A stretch of DNA of 64,000 nucleotides from Sipunculus nudus. Taxonomy: Eukaryota > Annelida > Sipuncula > Golfingiida > Sipunculidae. Position 1 is the first letter of the stretch; every line of letters begins with the position of its first letter. The notes below the pieces were generated by a model. The model did not search any database. It was not told where the DNA came from and was given only the letters and a program-made list of their open reading frames with translations. A program made the translations under genes and the position numbers. Location: assembly GCA_026874595.1 (NCBI GenBank), contig CM049318.1, positions 54,761,250 to 54,825,249 on the forward strand. Reading direction: 5' to 3'. Shown here piece by piece: positions 1 through 13,084 of this stretch.

Positions 1-1320
1 TTTTCCTAATGCAACTTTTGTATCCTTAGTCCTTACCAACGCATTTCATCAGCAGGTGTTACGTTCGATGTTACGTTCACAAGGTGTTAACTGATTACAG
101 TTCAAAACAGCATCAAGTTTTGTATATCAAGATTTTAACAGATTATATAAGGGTCTTTTAACTCAAATAAACAGAAAATCTTGCATAAACAGCATTCAGG
201 TCGACCAATAATCAAGGTAAAATTATGGTGCATGGTATATCACCAAACCTGCTAAATGATAAATTTGAACTATATGATAAAAGGTATAGCTTTTGTGGAC
301 AATATCAGTCGAATTACCAAAATTAATATTATCGTTATTTGTAATTATAACTATAATCACATTTGCATTTGACTAAACTGTTTTCATACACCTGGTTCTT
401 TCATTCAAGAATTTAAGGAATAAACCCTGCATGCAATCGATTAATCAGTCATAGATATTCAATAATAAATATTATTATTGACATACATTATGTCATTATA
501 TTTTATCATATTTTTATTCTTAACAGTTTAGTCGGCATAGCAGCATGTACATGCTAGTGTTTTGGCGATTTTCTCTTAAAAACAGTATAAAGATGATAAT
601 ACACTATGAGCACTATCACACATGAAAAAAAATACAGAATGCGTTCATTTGAGAATTAATCTGCTTCATGTCAATAAGAAAGAAAGAAAGAAAGAAAGAA
701 AAACACTTGATATGACTACAACTTAATATTGTCCAAGAAGCTGCAGGCAAGCTGCCAATACACGTTAACACTGAGAACAAACTGACATCAAAAGCAAAAC
801 AAAAGGTAGCCGTGCCATAGTCACCAGTGCCTCCTGGTGGCAACACGTTTAGAAAACAATAAGCTTCTGATCCGTGCATTCAGACATCTCAGAGAAGAGT
901 GAGAGACAAAAACACACAAACCCACAGACAGGACGATCAGACTATGTACAGTGCAGACACAGGGTTACAAATTCAGTGAAATGGAAGTCTTCTGTAGTAA
1001 ATTATCTACATTTTTATTCATTGTAAGTTTTTAGTTTACAAACCTCAATTTCATTTGCAATCAACAAAATAATTGGATATAATGGACATCTTGAATGAAA
1101 AAAGTGGCCTATTACACAAAACAAGGAAAAAAACGAAATGAAATACCTTGTGACCTTGATGACCTTAAAAACGACCTTCACATTCAAATTTCGCGATGGC
1201 ATCCACCCACAGCTTTCTCACCATCCCCGAAACACTAGACAGATCCCACATGGATACCTTCTATTAAAAAAATAATTCTAGAGTATTTTTTTCAGAGTTG
1301 TGTTGGCCTACTAATATGTA
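1..1320. other. No gene recognised
   Basis: AT-rich sequence with a short GAAA/AAGA-type simple repeat near 680-705. The open frames here are short and carry no recognisable domain. I see no RNA gene or terminal repeats. Confidence 0.5.
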
Positions 1321-1334
1321 TTGTTATTAAACAT

Positions 1335-3140
1335 GTTTTTTTTTAGTGTGACAGTCATCACGGTATCCTGAATTATTACACTTTTTTCAATTAAACCTAC
1401 ATGTGTTTTAGAAATATGGCCTGTATTTCGTTGGCGTTACAGGCATCACGGTATTCCGTAATAATTTGTCACTTCGTTAAATATAACCTCTATGTGATTT
1501 ATTAATATGACTGGTTTTTCATTGGCGTGACAGGCATCACTGTATTCTGAAATATGTCACTATGTAAAATAAAACATGTATCTGATTTATAAATATGACT
1601 TGTTTTTCTTAGGCGTGACAGGCATCACTGTATTCTGAAATATGTCACTTAGTTAAATAAAACATGTATGAGATTTATAAATCTGACCTGTTTTTCTTAG
1701 GCGTGACAGGCATCACTGTACCCTGATATATGTCACTTTGATTTATAAAACATGTATGTGATCTATAAATATGACCTGTTTTTTCTTAGGCGTGACAGGC
1801 ATCAGTGTATTCTGAAGTATGTCACTATGTAAAATAAAACATGTATCTGATTTTTAAATATGACCTGTTTTTTCTTAGGCGTGACAGGCATCACTGTATT
1901 CTGAAGTATGCCACTATGTTAAATAAAACATGTATGAGATTTATAAATATGACCTGTTTTCTTAGGCGTGACAGGCATCACTGTATTCTGAAATATGTCA
2001 CTTTGATTAATAAAACATGTATGAGATTAATAAATATGACCTGTTTTTCTTAGGCGTGACAGGAATCGCTGTATTCTGAAATATGTCACTTTGTTAAATA
2101 AAACATGTATGAGATTTATAAATATGACCTGTTCTTCTTAGGCGTGACAGGCATCACTGTATTCTGAAGTATGTCACTTAGTTAAATAAAACATGTATGA
2201 GATTTAAAAATCTGACCTGTTTTTCTTAGGCATGACAGGCATCACTGTATTCTGAAGTAGGTCACTTAGTTAAATAAAACATGTATGAGATTTATAAATC
2301 TGACCTGTTTTTCTTAGGCGTGAGAGGCATCACGGTACCCTGATATATGTCACTTTGATTAATGATAAATGTATGTGATCAATAAATATGACCTATTTTT
2401 CTTAGGCGTGACAGGCATCACTGTATTCTGAAATATGTCACTTTGTTAAATAAAACATGTATGAGATTTATAAATATGACCTGTTTTTCTTAGGCGTGAC
2501 AGGCATCAATGTATTCTGAAATATGTCACTTAGTTAAATAAAACCTATATGTGATTTATAAATATGACCTGTTTTTCTTAGGCGTGACAGGCATCACTGT
2601 ATTCTGAAATATGTCACTTTGTTTAATAAAACATGTATGAGATTTATAAATATGACCTGTTTTTCTTAGGCGTGACAGGCATCACTGTATTCTGAAATAT
2701 GTCACTTTGTTCAATAAAACATGTATGAGATTAATAAATATCACCTGTTTTTCTTAGGCGTGACAGGCATCATTGAATCCTGAAATATGTCACTTTGTTT
2801 AAATATAACCACTATGTGATTTATTAATATGACTGGTTTTTCATTGGCGTGACAGGCATCACTGTTTTCTGAAATATGTCACTATGTAAAATAAAACATG
2901 TATCTGATTTATAAATATGACTTGTTTTTCTTAGGCGTGACAGGCATCACTGTATTCTGAAATATGTCACTTTGTTTAATAAAACATGTATGAGATAAAT
3001 AAATATGAACTGTTTTTCTTAGGCGTGACAGGCATCATTGAATCCTGAAATATGTCACTTTGTTAAATAAAACCTATATGTGTTTATATATGACCTGTTT
3101 TTTCATTGGCATACAGGCATCATTGAATCCTGAATTATAT
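1335..3140. repeat. ~88 bp tandem satellite, about 21 units
   Basis: The motif GGCGTGACAGGCATCACTG recurs about every 88-89 bases (for example near 1612, 1700, 1789, 1878, 1966, 2054 and on to 3107). Each unit continues with a TATTCTGAAATATGTCAC-like segment, an AATAAAACATGTATGAG-like segment and then TATGACCTGTTTTTCTTAG. Outer units (about 1345-1530 and after 3100) are more diverged than the middle ones, as expected where unequal exchange homogenises the array centre. Every unit contains a pyrimidine tract ending in TTAG that resembles a splice acceptor, but nothing shows that it is used. The small open frames in the array follow from the repeat and are not genes. Confidence 0.95.
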
Positions 3141-3411
3141 TAAGTTTTGTGGTGGTGTGTTCATCTGATGGCAGTCTACGCCCCCGAGTCAGCGGAAATC
3201 CTATTGGTATTTGATATACAGGAAGTAGGCCTATAGGTAAAGCGCTGTGTAAGGCGTAATGGCAGTCTCGTTCCTCATGAAATCTGATTTTCAAGCGTTG
3301 ATCATCCACACCGCAGTGTCATCCAGTGACGTAGAGGATCGATAGCGTTTCATGTTATAATAATAGTAGAATATTACATAATGAGCATTGCTTCTACAAA
3401 TGAATTAAATT

Positions 3412-3416
<5 letters not shown>

Positions 3417-3463
<47 letters not shown>
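3417..3463. repeat. (TA)n microsatellite
   Basis: About 23 uninterrupted TA dinucleotides just downstream of the satellite array. Confidence 0.97.
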
Positions 3464-3466
<3 letters not shown>

Positions 3467-4085
3467 ATTCCAAGTGCGGATTGATATATAATTAATCAAA
3501 TAATTTAACCACAGAGAAAGTCAGAGACTACTACACTAGGCTTCCGCCATGAGCCCAATCAAATTTGGCAGCATGCCATACAAAAAAAAATGTGTCACGT
3601 GTCACCAACTCCACAGTTCGGCTCTAGAACCCTAATACCATTGAGTGACAATATCCCCCTGATAAGACAATGCATATCTCACAATGGTTAAGATATTGTT
3701 AATATTAAAAACACATTATAGTGACCAAGATCGCCAAGAAAACGAAAACAACAAGTAAATCGATTGTTCCTTGGTTATTCCCATGACCCTAATAAAGTTT
3801 CACGAAGAAAAGTTCAGAACAGTTTTGTGTAAATTAAGTTGTGAACAGACAAACCAAATTAAGGACGCGGATGAAAACATTATACCTCCCCACCTAGTGG
3901 GGTTATGATTAAATACTTAATATATCATATGTAGTTTATGTAAGATTATACAATATACCGCTGAGGAATTCCCAGTGGCAGTAATAAGTAATTCAGTGGA
4001 CAGTGTTATTGTCTTTTTATTCGCGATAGTTTCAAATTCGCGATATTTGCGGAATTTATTTCGCAAATTAAACCTTAGCGAATAA

Positions 4086-4394
4086 GGCCAAAAAAATAAA
4101 AAGGTATGGTTCTCAGGCACTTTTTTTCAGAAATCAGTGCGGGCGGGCGGTATTTTATTTTTTACCTTTTTTTGAATGTTTCGATAAAAATGTCATTTGA
4201 TCAGAAAAAAGCATGACAATAACAGGGTTCTTTTGCTAAACAGATAAGAGCACTAATGAAAAAAGGAAATCGTATCAAAATTGTATTATTTTATCTTCTT
4301 GAAAGATGGAAATCAAAATAAAAATGTTTGATGCGGGGGGTTAAAATTGACGCGGGCGGTGCCTGAGAACCATACCTTTTATTTTTTTTTGGCC
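4086..4394. mobile_element. Harbinger-type MITE, 309 bp
   Basis: The left end reads GGCCAAAAAAATAAAAAGG, then TATGGTTCTCAGGCAC. The right end is the inverted copy, GTGCCTGAGAACCATACC followed by a T-rich run and GGCC. The inverted repeats are about 35 bp. The element is flanked by TAA on both sides (4083-4085 and 4395-4397). A 3 bp TAA duplication with GC-initiated repeats fits the TWA target preference of PIF/Harbinger transposons. The interior is non-coding, so it would depend on a transposase made elsewhere. The family assignment is inferred from the duplication and ends. Confidence 0.75.
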
Positions 4395-4397
4395 TAA

Positions 4398-5936
4398 GAG
4401 GCCCCATCATCAAAGGCAAATCGAAAGGCAAAATATTAATATTTTAAATGATAATAGATCTTGTAGGTTACTCTGAAACGATAGGTTGTTATTTTCAAAT
4501 TATATCCTATCTTTCATATTATTTACCAGTATAATTAACATTCGTTTTTACTCATTTGATGTGCACGTGATCCCCAGACCAGTTAATATCAATTTGGGCA
4601 TATATTATTGTATATAATTAATCCATATGATAATGAGTATATACTCTGCGTTGGTTATTTTATGATGAGATCTCAAAAAAGGGACCCCCGCAAACAATGA
4701 TAAATGAAATCACGAAATATAAACCACACGAATTTGGATCCAATCACGGCTGTCCTCTTAACTTTTTTTACATTTAACCATTATTAAATGTAAAAGCATC
4801 GGGCAAATATCCTTTTTAACATCCATTATATCAAATGTTTAGAGCCTGTTTCACTGAGATATGCTACGGCCGGCAGCCCTTACCAACCCGTGCGTATGGT
4901 GGCCCGCAAGTCTCTTCTCACCCCGTGTGCCGCGTGTCGCTCAAATCCTTTTCTTTATATAGGCCCCTACAAACTCTTAAGTTTCAAATATTACTTTATT
5001 TTAGATAGAGTAACACCTACAATCAAATAAATTCATAATCGTGATAATCTGTGTGTGTGGGTGGGTGAGGGTGGGTGTTTGTATGTGTTTTCAAAGTGTT
5101 TGTGAAAGAAAACCCAAACTGCCATTAAGTTTGGATTTTATCCCCGCCTAATCTGCATAAAAAATCGAAAAAAAAAATAAAAATCTACTTTTCATGGACA
5201 AATGCCTCTTACAACTGGATCAAGTCATCAAAGAGTCAAATTTGATTATAAACGTGACATTTGGATCCTTTTAATGAGAATTAAATGTTAACTTTTTAAT
5301 TTTCAAAATTTCAAATAGCAATATATCAGAATACTGAAATAATGAATAAGCTTATTTAAATTTTTGTTGAATGACAGGTGCCAGCATTTACCCGACTTGT
5401 CCACTACAATAAATCATGCGCTTTGATATGACGGATTGAAAAATGTGAACAGCCAAAAAAAAAGAAATGTATTTTAACCCTCATCTTCTAAATTTGACAT
5501 TATTTCATCAAGCTTAATGAGTTTTGTGAATAAGTGAATGCATTATAAAAAAATTATGACATACATTGGTGTTTATTAAATTAGGCTTATAATTAACAGG
5601 CTGTATATCCTGAATCTATCTAATTATGAAACACTATTCGCAACTACACTAATTTGCCTAAATTTGCCTACAAGCCGCATTATGATGATTTAATTCAGTA
5701 TGACTGAAGTTCCGAAAATATTTCCCTTAAATAGTCTCGTGATTTGTCGCCATATTTTCATTGTCTTCTTTTTAATTCTTCTTCTTTTTCCGTGCTTAAT
5801 CATATTTTTAATCTCATCATAAATTAACTCATTTTGTGGGATTTTGATTTAAATTACAGAAAAAATCAGCGAAATTAAACGGCAAATATATATTTTACTC
5901 CATGCTATCAAACAGCTTGTAACTTTAGAGTACACA
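4398..5936. other. No gene recognised
   Basis: AT-rich unique-looking sequence with a short GT/GGGTG-rich patch near 5050-5085. I see no exon, RNA gene or element boundary. Confidence 0.45.
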
Positions 5937-6675
5937 TACACTGTTAAAAATAACCGTAACAATACACACATTATTTGTGTTATTTCACACTGCATGTTGC
6001 TGTTAGGGAATTTACACCTCTCAGTACAGTTTTAGCACATCTCAGTGCAGTGTTATCAGTGCCCCTCTGCCTGGTTGTCCGCTCACAGGCTGACCCGCAG
6101 GACAACACACCGCCTTGCACTGTATTTAATTACACACCATAACCTGCACGCGCGTACGCGAAGTCTAACTGACCGTGGCCAGCCCAGCAGGCCACCGGCT
6201 CACAGGGCTGTGACGTGACTGGTCATGAACTGGGTCAGCGCGGGATTTGTAGCGTCGGCTGGACCAGGGTCAACAAGCGCTGTTTTGTCTGCCTGTGCAC
6301 TGTACCAAAAATCGCCAGTGTTACCACTGGTTACCGAATTTGCATCCAGTTTCTGTCAATAAGTGGAGACTTCAAGTTCAGTAGGTTTGTATAGTAATTT
6401 ATAACTTTGCATAAATTCCTTGATATTTAGATTTCATTTGTCGTGTTCAACAGTTGGCGATAATACGAGAATGTTATACTTATTTAAAGAGCATATATGT
6501 ACAGGCTGTCTGGGTTCTATATAGACAATCATCTTAACATGTTCTTTTAAAAAACAATGGAGGCCTATCATTCATCAAACTGAACATTACAGCTTGTTTA
6601 GAATTATAGAATTAAAAAAATCTAAAAAATGAAAAAAGGCTTGACTGTTTTTTTTTGTTTTTTTTTTCTTGCAGA

Positions 6676-6816
6676 ATGATGGCAGGTATTAATCCACCAA
6701 GAGGATCACAAGAAAAGAAACCTGGAGGAAAGAGGAGACAAATTGTCAGTGCAAAAGTTAAAAATCGCTGTGAGAGAATGAAAGACTTTGGAAATAAGTG
6801 GGGTTTAGAGTATTAA
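6676..6816 (+). CDS. Small basic open frame, 46 codons, in the 2 kb element
   Basis: The frame starts MMAGINPPRGSQEKKPGG and ends GNKWGLEY before TAA. It is strongly basic (many K and R). It begins two bases after a near-ideal splice acceptor (long T tract then TTGCAG at 6669-6674), so it may be part of a spliced transcript of the surrounding mobile element. I recognise no domain. The length is short enough to be chance, although its base composition differs from the AT-rich flanks. Confidence 0.3.
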   Translation: MMAGINPPRGSQEKKPGGKRRQIVSAKVKNRCERMKDFGNKWGLEY

Positions 6817-6835
6817 ATTTCCTTATACTCCTCAG

Positions 6836-6837
<2 letters not shown>

Positions 6838-6879
<42 letters not shown>
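6838..6879. repeat. (TA)n microsatellite
   Basis: About 21 TA dinucleotides inside the 2 kb TA-flanked element, directly after the small basic frame. Confidence 0.95.
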
Positions 6880-6881
<2 letters not shown>

Positions 6882-7937
6882 CTCAGTGTGTATTTTTTTA
6901 TTTTTTATTTTATGCAGTTGTAAGACTCAAAAAGATAAAATTAACCTAACATATATATTCCTGAAACTTAACTCTCATATGTGATTTCTATTGAACTGTT
7001 TTTCTTTTCAGTTGATTTACAAATTTAACGTGTGTAGCTGTTAGATCATTGAACTATTACTCAGGCTTCTTATAGCACAGAATCTTTATATCATTATTAT
7101 ATCTATAATTGAATGTTTTGATAGTAAATAGTGTTTAGCACAAATATGATATATGGTTGTGTTTTAGTTTATTGTAAGATAGATTAAAAATGAGTTTAGT
7201 ATTAGGCAGATTAATACAGTATTTTGTCTCAACATTAAGCGCAGCCTATTTTAACCTGCTATTCATGTCCCTTGATCGAGTGTCTTTTTATTTTATTACA
7301 TATATTATTACTGCACAGGATAAATTAAGTCGGGTACATTTTCCGCTCAGAATCACCTACATGTGTCCTGAATCTTATTGAAACCCTTGTGTTTTTCTTT
7401 TCTGCAGGTATTGCAATTTTGAATGCATAGATGTAAATATAATATACACTATGATGTATTTTATACAATATTTTAGAAATGTAAATAAATGTTTTATTAC
7501 TTATTACTCCTTCTCTGTTACTTACAAAAAAGAAATGTAAATGGTTGACACCTTTTTATAGACGAGCTGCATGAATGTTCTAATACACCAGCCCTCTGAT
7601 GCTCGGCCCCCTTCCTCGGGTGTGAAACGGGTATTACACAATTTTAAATTGAAATTTGTGAACCTTTAGTTGAAGCTTACTGTGCCCCTCCCATAATATG
7701 TAAAACTACATCCCACCCCGCCTATGAATGTAAAATGTCTGTAAAATGACATAACAAATAACTGTAAAGTACTGGTTATCCCATTGTAAAATTACACTGC
7801 AATTCAATGTAAAAATAACATTCAATTGAGATGTAAAATAACACAAATAAATTATTGTAAAATTACATTACTATGTAATGTCAACTCTGCTGCCATTGCA
7901 TTGTAATGTAAATTTACAATCTTTTTTTAACAGTGTA

Positions 7938-9262
7938 CTTTTATTTTTATCACCGTCCTTAGACTGACACGCATGACGTAGGCCTACCAAGCCTACCCTG
8001 CATTGCGTGGAACCACATATGAAAGCTATATCTGTTCTACGCTCAAACTGTCAGGACTGTAAAATGAATCTTTGACATGAAATGCTTTAATACCCACTAA
8101 CAAGTAAAATACTATTATAAGTTAGGAAGGTAATCTTTAGCAAGTATATATAATATAGTATATAGACCAGTACGTAAGTGACCCTGCATCGCTTATCCAC
8201 AGGAGCTGAGACGAATAGTAATTATAAAATGAGATTGACAGAACAGCTGTAGGTGTTCTGGTGTAATGGCCAGTGGGCAGTTCTAAAGTACATGTACTCA
8301 AAGCAGTAACCGACATCCCTCGATACCAGGTTGTCACTGCATGTTGTATTTTTGGCCGTGGTCAAAACTGAAGGTATTCGTGGACTAGTCTAATGAAGAG
8401 TTGCTAGCACTTTAATGAAAGTAAGACTTATTAAGATTAAAGTAGCGAACAAGATCAAAATAGAGAAAGTATGTGTGTTAGGACTAAACAGTTAAGCTTA
8501 GTTTGGGATGACGTGTAATATAAATTAATAATGTTCAAATAGTATACTGTATTATAGAGTAAGCCCATCAACCCTGTGTCTTATAATGAGGTGAAGGTAG
8601 CGGTTCTGGGAAGACGACCAATGTATTACCTTTTTTGTAAAGGTCCAGTAGCTCCCCACACTAACAGAAATTATAATTATGGCCTGAGAGTTCCTGCGAG
8701 TTCCTCCACCGCTAGCTACATCACCGTACTCCTGAATTCCTTGACCAGGAGCTTGGCTTCCGGATCGCTCTAAACCGGAGGCGGGCCTTTTCAGGGAATG
8801 ATCTGACCGGCCGCATTAAACTTGGAAGTTTGCAACTTATGTGAGTTATCTGACTGTCTGGAGATGAATGCGGGTGAAGATCGGCGTGGTGTGTCGCCAA
8901 GGTAACATCCCCGACCTTGGTCAGAATAACATGGCATGTTTATCTTATACAAGGAATAATACTTGTATAAATCTAATATATATCCCTTCTGTTCACCATA
9001 CATGAGGTTTTCCAAGACACAACAGCTGAACGGGCTAGGTTGTTGTCAATAAACGTGTCTTGTGGTCGCTTTTTTCATTACTTACGGTAAATCCTTTTAA
9101 AGTAAAGGCGAGTAATGTCATTTATGATTTTGCCAGTGTGCGGCAAAAAACCAAGATGGCGGGTGGGAGTACTCGCCTCTGTGCTCTTTTGGGATTTTTT
9201 TTACCGGAATCAAGCCGTAAATCACAGCTTTAATATGCCATGATGAACGTATATTTTACATA
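7938..9262. other. No gene recognised
   Basis: Moderately AT-rich sequence. Short frames near 8137-8337 and 8576-9015 show no family signature, and no splice-bounded exon with a recognisable product was found. Confidence 0.4.
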
Positions 9263-9539
9263 TATAGTCGGTCCCGTTTAATTGAATATCGTATTTGTCA
9301 ACTGATTATATTAATTTAAGGGGCCTATTCAAATAAACGGAGTGTCAATCTGCAAGGTTGTAGCCTTCACTATAATACCTGTACTATGAATCGCCATCGG
9401 ATGGCTTGCGTGTGTTTCTCGTCTTTTTCAGATGGTTCTGAATTATCTGTTTTGGAATTTTTTATTTAATGCTTTTTCAGTTAATTAGTTTCTATATTTT
9501 ATTTATTTATTATTTCTACACCTTCTACGGAAAAAAAAA

Positions 9540-10060
9540 TACTGTATATTCACCTGTTTGCATTTATTATTTAAAAAAAAAAACCACCTCACTGCCAATG
9601 GCTGACAGCTTACCAATCACGTGAATATATCAAATGTTGTCAAAAAATTAATACGATTCCTGAAGGATTTTAATTCTTTATAAAACATTTATTTGTATAA
9701 ACTCAAGATATAGAGAATAACTGTGCATTCACCTGTTCGAGTTTGTTATCTATAAAAAGAGTTGCTGCGAAATGACTGGCAGCTGACGTGAATGTGTCAA
9801 AGGTCACACAGTTTAGCAAGACTCCTAAAAGTTTTTAATTTTTATAACACGTATTTTTTTTTTTTTTTTATCTTTAAAATCACTTTCTGCACGTTCACCT
9901 GTTCGTGTTTAGTCTTAAAAGACGTTGTTGTGGAAAACGTCTTCCTTCCGCCAGAGATCATTTCTACTCAAAACCATTGTGAGGAATATCCTAGGCAGTG
10001 TGCAATGCTGGTTGCATACCGATCACGTGAACATGCCAAAGGTCAATAAGGTGAGAGGCC
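9540..10060. repeat. Three degenerate ~170-180 bp direct repeats
   Basis: A block containing TTCACCTGTTYG, then a variable run, then ATCACGTGAAnATGnCAAAGGTCA recurs around 9549, 9728 and 9895. It lies in the left arm of the 4 kb inverted-repeat element. The two open frames across 9792-10149 come from these repeats. Confidence 0.6.
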
Positions 10061-10542
10061 ACATAAGGCCAGCGAAATACAGATTAATGCTTCAAATTAA
10101 CTATAAAAAAAACGAATCGATACTGGTTTTTTTACGGATTTTACTATGAATTATGAAACATATTCAACGATTGACCGTACAGGTAATGCTCTCGAATAAA
10201 AGACCATGAGTATAGCGTATCCTGTGTTTATATTGCAACCTACCCTATTACAGTTTGTCCGAGGAGTACGTGTAGAATTAACGCATCAAACACACATTTA
10301 TTTAAGGGTGTAATCAAGGAGGGAAACCATTTTAACCATGCAATGGCTCGAGTCATATCAAATGCTAATTAAAAGAAAGAGCGGTCAGTTGTCCATGAGG
10401 TAATACTCAAAACCATTGGGGCGGGCAATATCAACGTCTAATTAGCACACCGGGCGGTCAGTAATCCGTGAGACCGTTATCGCACATGGATATCCGGGAT
10501 TGTAGTTCATGGTGGACGGATTTTACTATACAATTACCCGAT

Positions 10543-13084
10543 ATATCACCCAAAATCACTAATGAGGCACAATTGAGGGGGCAGTATTTTACACACTAAT
10601 AAAAAGTTTTTTTTGTGCGTACACATTAAACATACATGCCTGTTCATATGCCAATACTCATTTATATAATTCGGATTCTTTACTTTGTATAATAGGCTTG
10701 CAAAGTACCCAAATCGATAGATACGTTTCTGACGCCAAACTCAAAATCGGACCATTAGCTGTCAATAACATCGGATTTAGGATTAATACACAAAACTAAA
10801 ATTCCCTTATGGAGGGGGCATTTATCTTGCAACTTAATGAAAGTGTTTCTGTGTCGGTATTTCCATCTACTAATTTTATGACCAACATGATGGTGGTGAC
10901 GCCACTTTATTGAAACATACGTGACAGCAAAGTAATTTCCACTGGAAAATTTTCTTTTTCAGCTAAGTTAAGTCAGGAAGGGTCCCGAACCGATGGATCA
11001 TAAGTTATGTTTTTGAATAATTAAAAAAAATGTCAGTTACCCTTGTGATTTTTCTAGTATATGATATTGTATCATGCAGTCTCAGTGACGCAAAGATATT
11101 CGATACATACGTTACCTGCGAATTTAAAACGCCAAAATGCTATGGGCACTAATATAAAATTACTTATGTTAGTTAAATATCTGTGAACAGTTGATACAAA
11201 ATAAAATTATTTCTGGCGATAGTTAAACATTGTGTATTTGAAGGTCCTGTTTCCCCAAATAATACATACGTTACCGATACATACGTTACCAAGAAATGCG
11301 AAACAGGCGTTTTATATAGAGCAACGCACAACCTCAGAGAGTTGCTCAGATCGCCATAAGTTTAAATGCCTTAAAGAAATCCAAGGGTATAATTTTTCAC
11401 TGTAATATTCTTGGAAGTATATTTTCTGGCGACATCTTCAGCTTCAAGTATGTGTTCGTGCTTTATTTCATCAAATTAGTTCTGTGGAAAGGATACAGAA
11501 TACACAGAATGCTTCTCAGATGACTATTTAAAACACAGAGAATTGTCAAGTAAATCTTTCCAGCCAGTATAAATGGTAACGTAGCGATACATACGTTACT
11601 ACTGGTAACGTATGTATTTTAACTATAGGCGCCTATGCTCCTGTGCAAATGTGGTGCAACTTCCGAAAAATAATGTTTAAAAATGAAAATACTAACTTTA
11701 TGAAAATATATAAATTCACATTAGGAACTCTACAAAGTATTTTTATACACATATATTGTGCAACATGTTCAATAGGAATGATAAAGAGAGAAAGGTTAAA
11801 GGTAGGATCACTAAATGATTATTATTCTGAATGAAACAATCACCTGAACACCACGAGTTGGGATAGCCTTTTATCATTCAGAAACTATTAAAACAGTTTT
11901 AAGATCAATAGAAAACTATTTCAACGCTTTTAATGCTTCAATTTGTGTCGGTATCTTGAAATATCAAGAGTATGATACATACGTTAATTCCTTCTCAAGA
12001 TTTACAATGTGCAGTTTGCCCCATTTTTTCTCGACAAACTTTATTTTCTTGTTGTTAAGGACTAGAAACAAAATAAAACCCTTTCATTTGGAAATTCGAC
12101 ACAGTTGTTATATATTAAAATGGCGCATTTGTTTGCTGAGGCCTAAAAAGTATGTTTTTTGGAATGTTGGTTAAAAACGACATGCATGCATGCATGTTTA
12201 ACATTATTGTATCACCTTTTGCAATTTATATGTGTCTGAATCTTTTAAGTGTCCTTCAATGTTGCGTTAGAACTGATGGACACCTTTCTCACTCCTCTCA
12301 AATGATACAGGAATTACCCGCAAATCCTCGAGAAAGATACATACGTTACATTCTTAAAGGTTTTCTATAAGAATTTAATCATTCTATCAGGTTAATTCAC
12401 ATTTTTAGTCTTTTCTCGCCATTTGAAACAGTTTTTGAACTTTAAGAAGCATGTAAGAGGAAAATATGAAGTCTGGAAAAAATGAAGATACTTACGTTAC
12501 TATGAAAGTTGTTATTTCAAATAACCAAAAAAAACCAGACTCGAGTTTATAACTCAGACTTAGACTGCTTCCCTGTAGTATACAGGTTATGGAAACATAT
12601 AGGTGAAAAATATTAGTCTCGCCTCCTTTGTAAGTGTGTACTCAGTAAACTTCATAAAAGATTTATGTATATTAAGCAAAATTTGATTAAAAAACAAGAA
12701 ACCTCTTCTTATTTAAGCCATTTTTACAAACATATTTGTAGTATAGTGTGGATAATTTGATGGGTTATTTTACCAGTGAGAGCTAATAGACAAAATGATA
12801 GATCAAAAAGGGAAAATTAAATAATTGGTGTTAAATATAACCAATAGCCTACCAGAATAAGAAAAACAAGTATGAGCAATATGTGCACAAAAAAATTAAA
12901 CATGGTAGTACAGTTCGCTTAGATATATTTTTCTTTAACGAAATTTCCCACGACTGAAAACTTACCAACTTACAGTAAAGGTTGTCAGGAACAAACGCGA
13001 AAAAAAGAGAGAGTCATACCTTAAAATAAATTTTGGGGTCAATTTTCCGTCGAATTGTGCCTCATTAGTGATTTTGGGTGATAT
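10543..13084. mobile_element. Inner unit bounded by perfect 32 bp inverted repeats
   Basis: 10543-10574 begins ATATCACCCAAAATCACT and ends GAGGCACAATT. 13053-13084 is its exact reverse complement over 32 bases. Such identity is much higher than that of the outer ends at 9265 and 13220, so this may be a younger element nested in the older one, or the true transposon core. The interior has no recognised transposase. Confidence 0.6.
10914..12500. repeat. Dispersed 14-mer GATACATACGTTAC
   Basis: Exact or one-to-two-mismatch copies occur at 11102-11115, 11261-11274, 11276-11289, 11586-11599, 11974-11987, 12336-12349 and 12487-12500, with a weaker copy near 10914. An inverted copy lies at 11605-11618. 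Spacing is irregular (1 to ~370 bases between copies) and the sequence between is unrelated, so this is not a simple tandem array. All copies lie inside the inner inverted-repeat unit. Confidence 0.85.

Larger units (their letters stand above)
5939..7935. mobile_element. TA-flanked DNA transposon-like element, ~2.0 kb
   Basis: The left end CACTGTTAAAAA (5939-5950) and right end TTTTTAACAGTG (7924-7935) are exact inverted copies. TA lies immediately outside each end (5937-5938 and 7936-7937). The last 250 bases contain many TGTAAAATNACA-like subterminal motifs, a common layout for transposase-binding arrays. The interior holds a GC-rich first third, two strong pyrimidine-AG acceptor-like sites (near 6674 and 7407), one 46-codon frame and an AATAAA at 7484-7489, but no DDE transposase that I recognise. 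It is a non-autonomous element, perhaps still transcribed. TA duplication suggests the Tc1/mariner or ISL2EU type, and I cannot choose between them. Confidence 0.7.

Noticed and set aside
616-879. 87-codon minus-strand frame containing LPPGGTGDYGTA
   Set aside because: No domain recognised, runs into a simple repeat, and has no clear splice context. A chance frame is more likely.
1335-3140. Regularly spaced repeats that could suggest a CRISPR array
   Set aside because: The units are contiguous ~88 bp tandem copies with no unique spacers, in animal DNA. It is a satellite.
8576-9015. Overlapping short frames in a GC-richer patch
   Set aside because: Checked for exon boundaries and motifs and found none.
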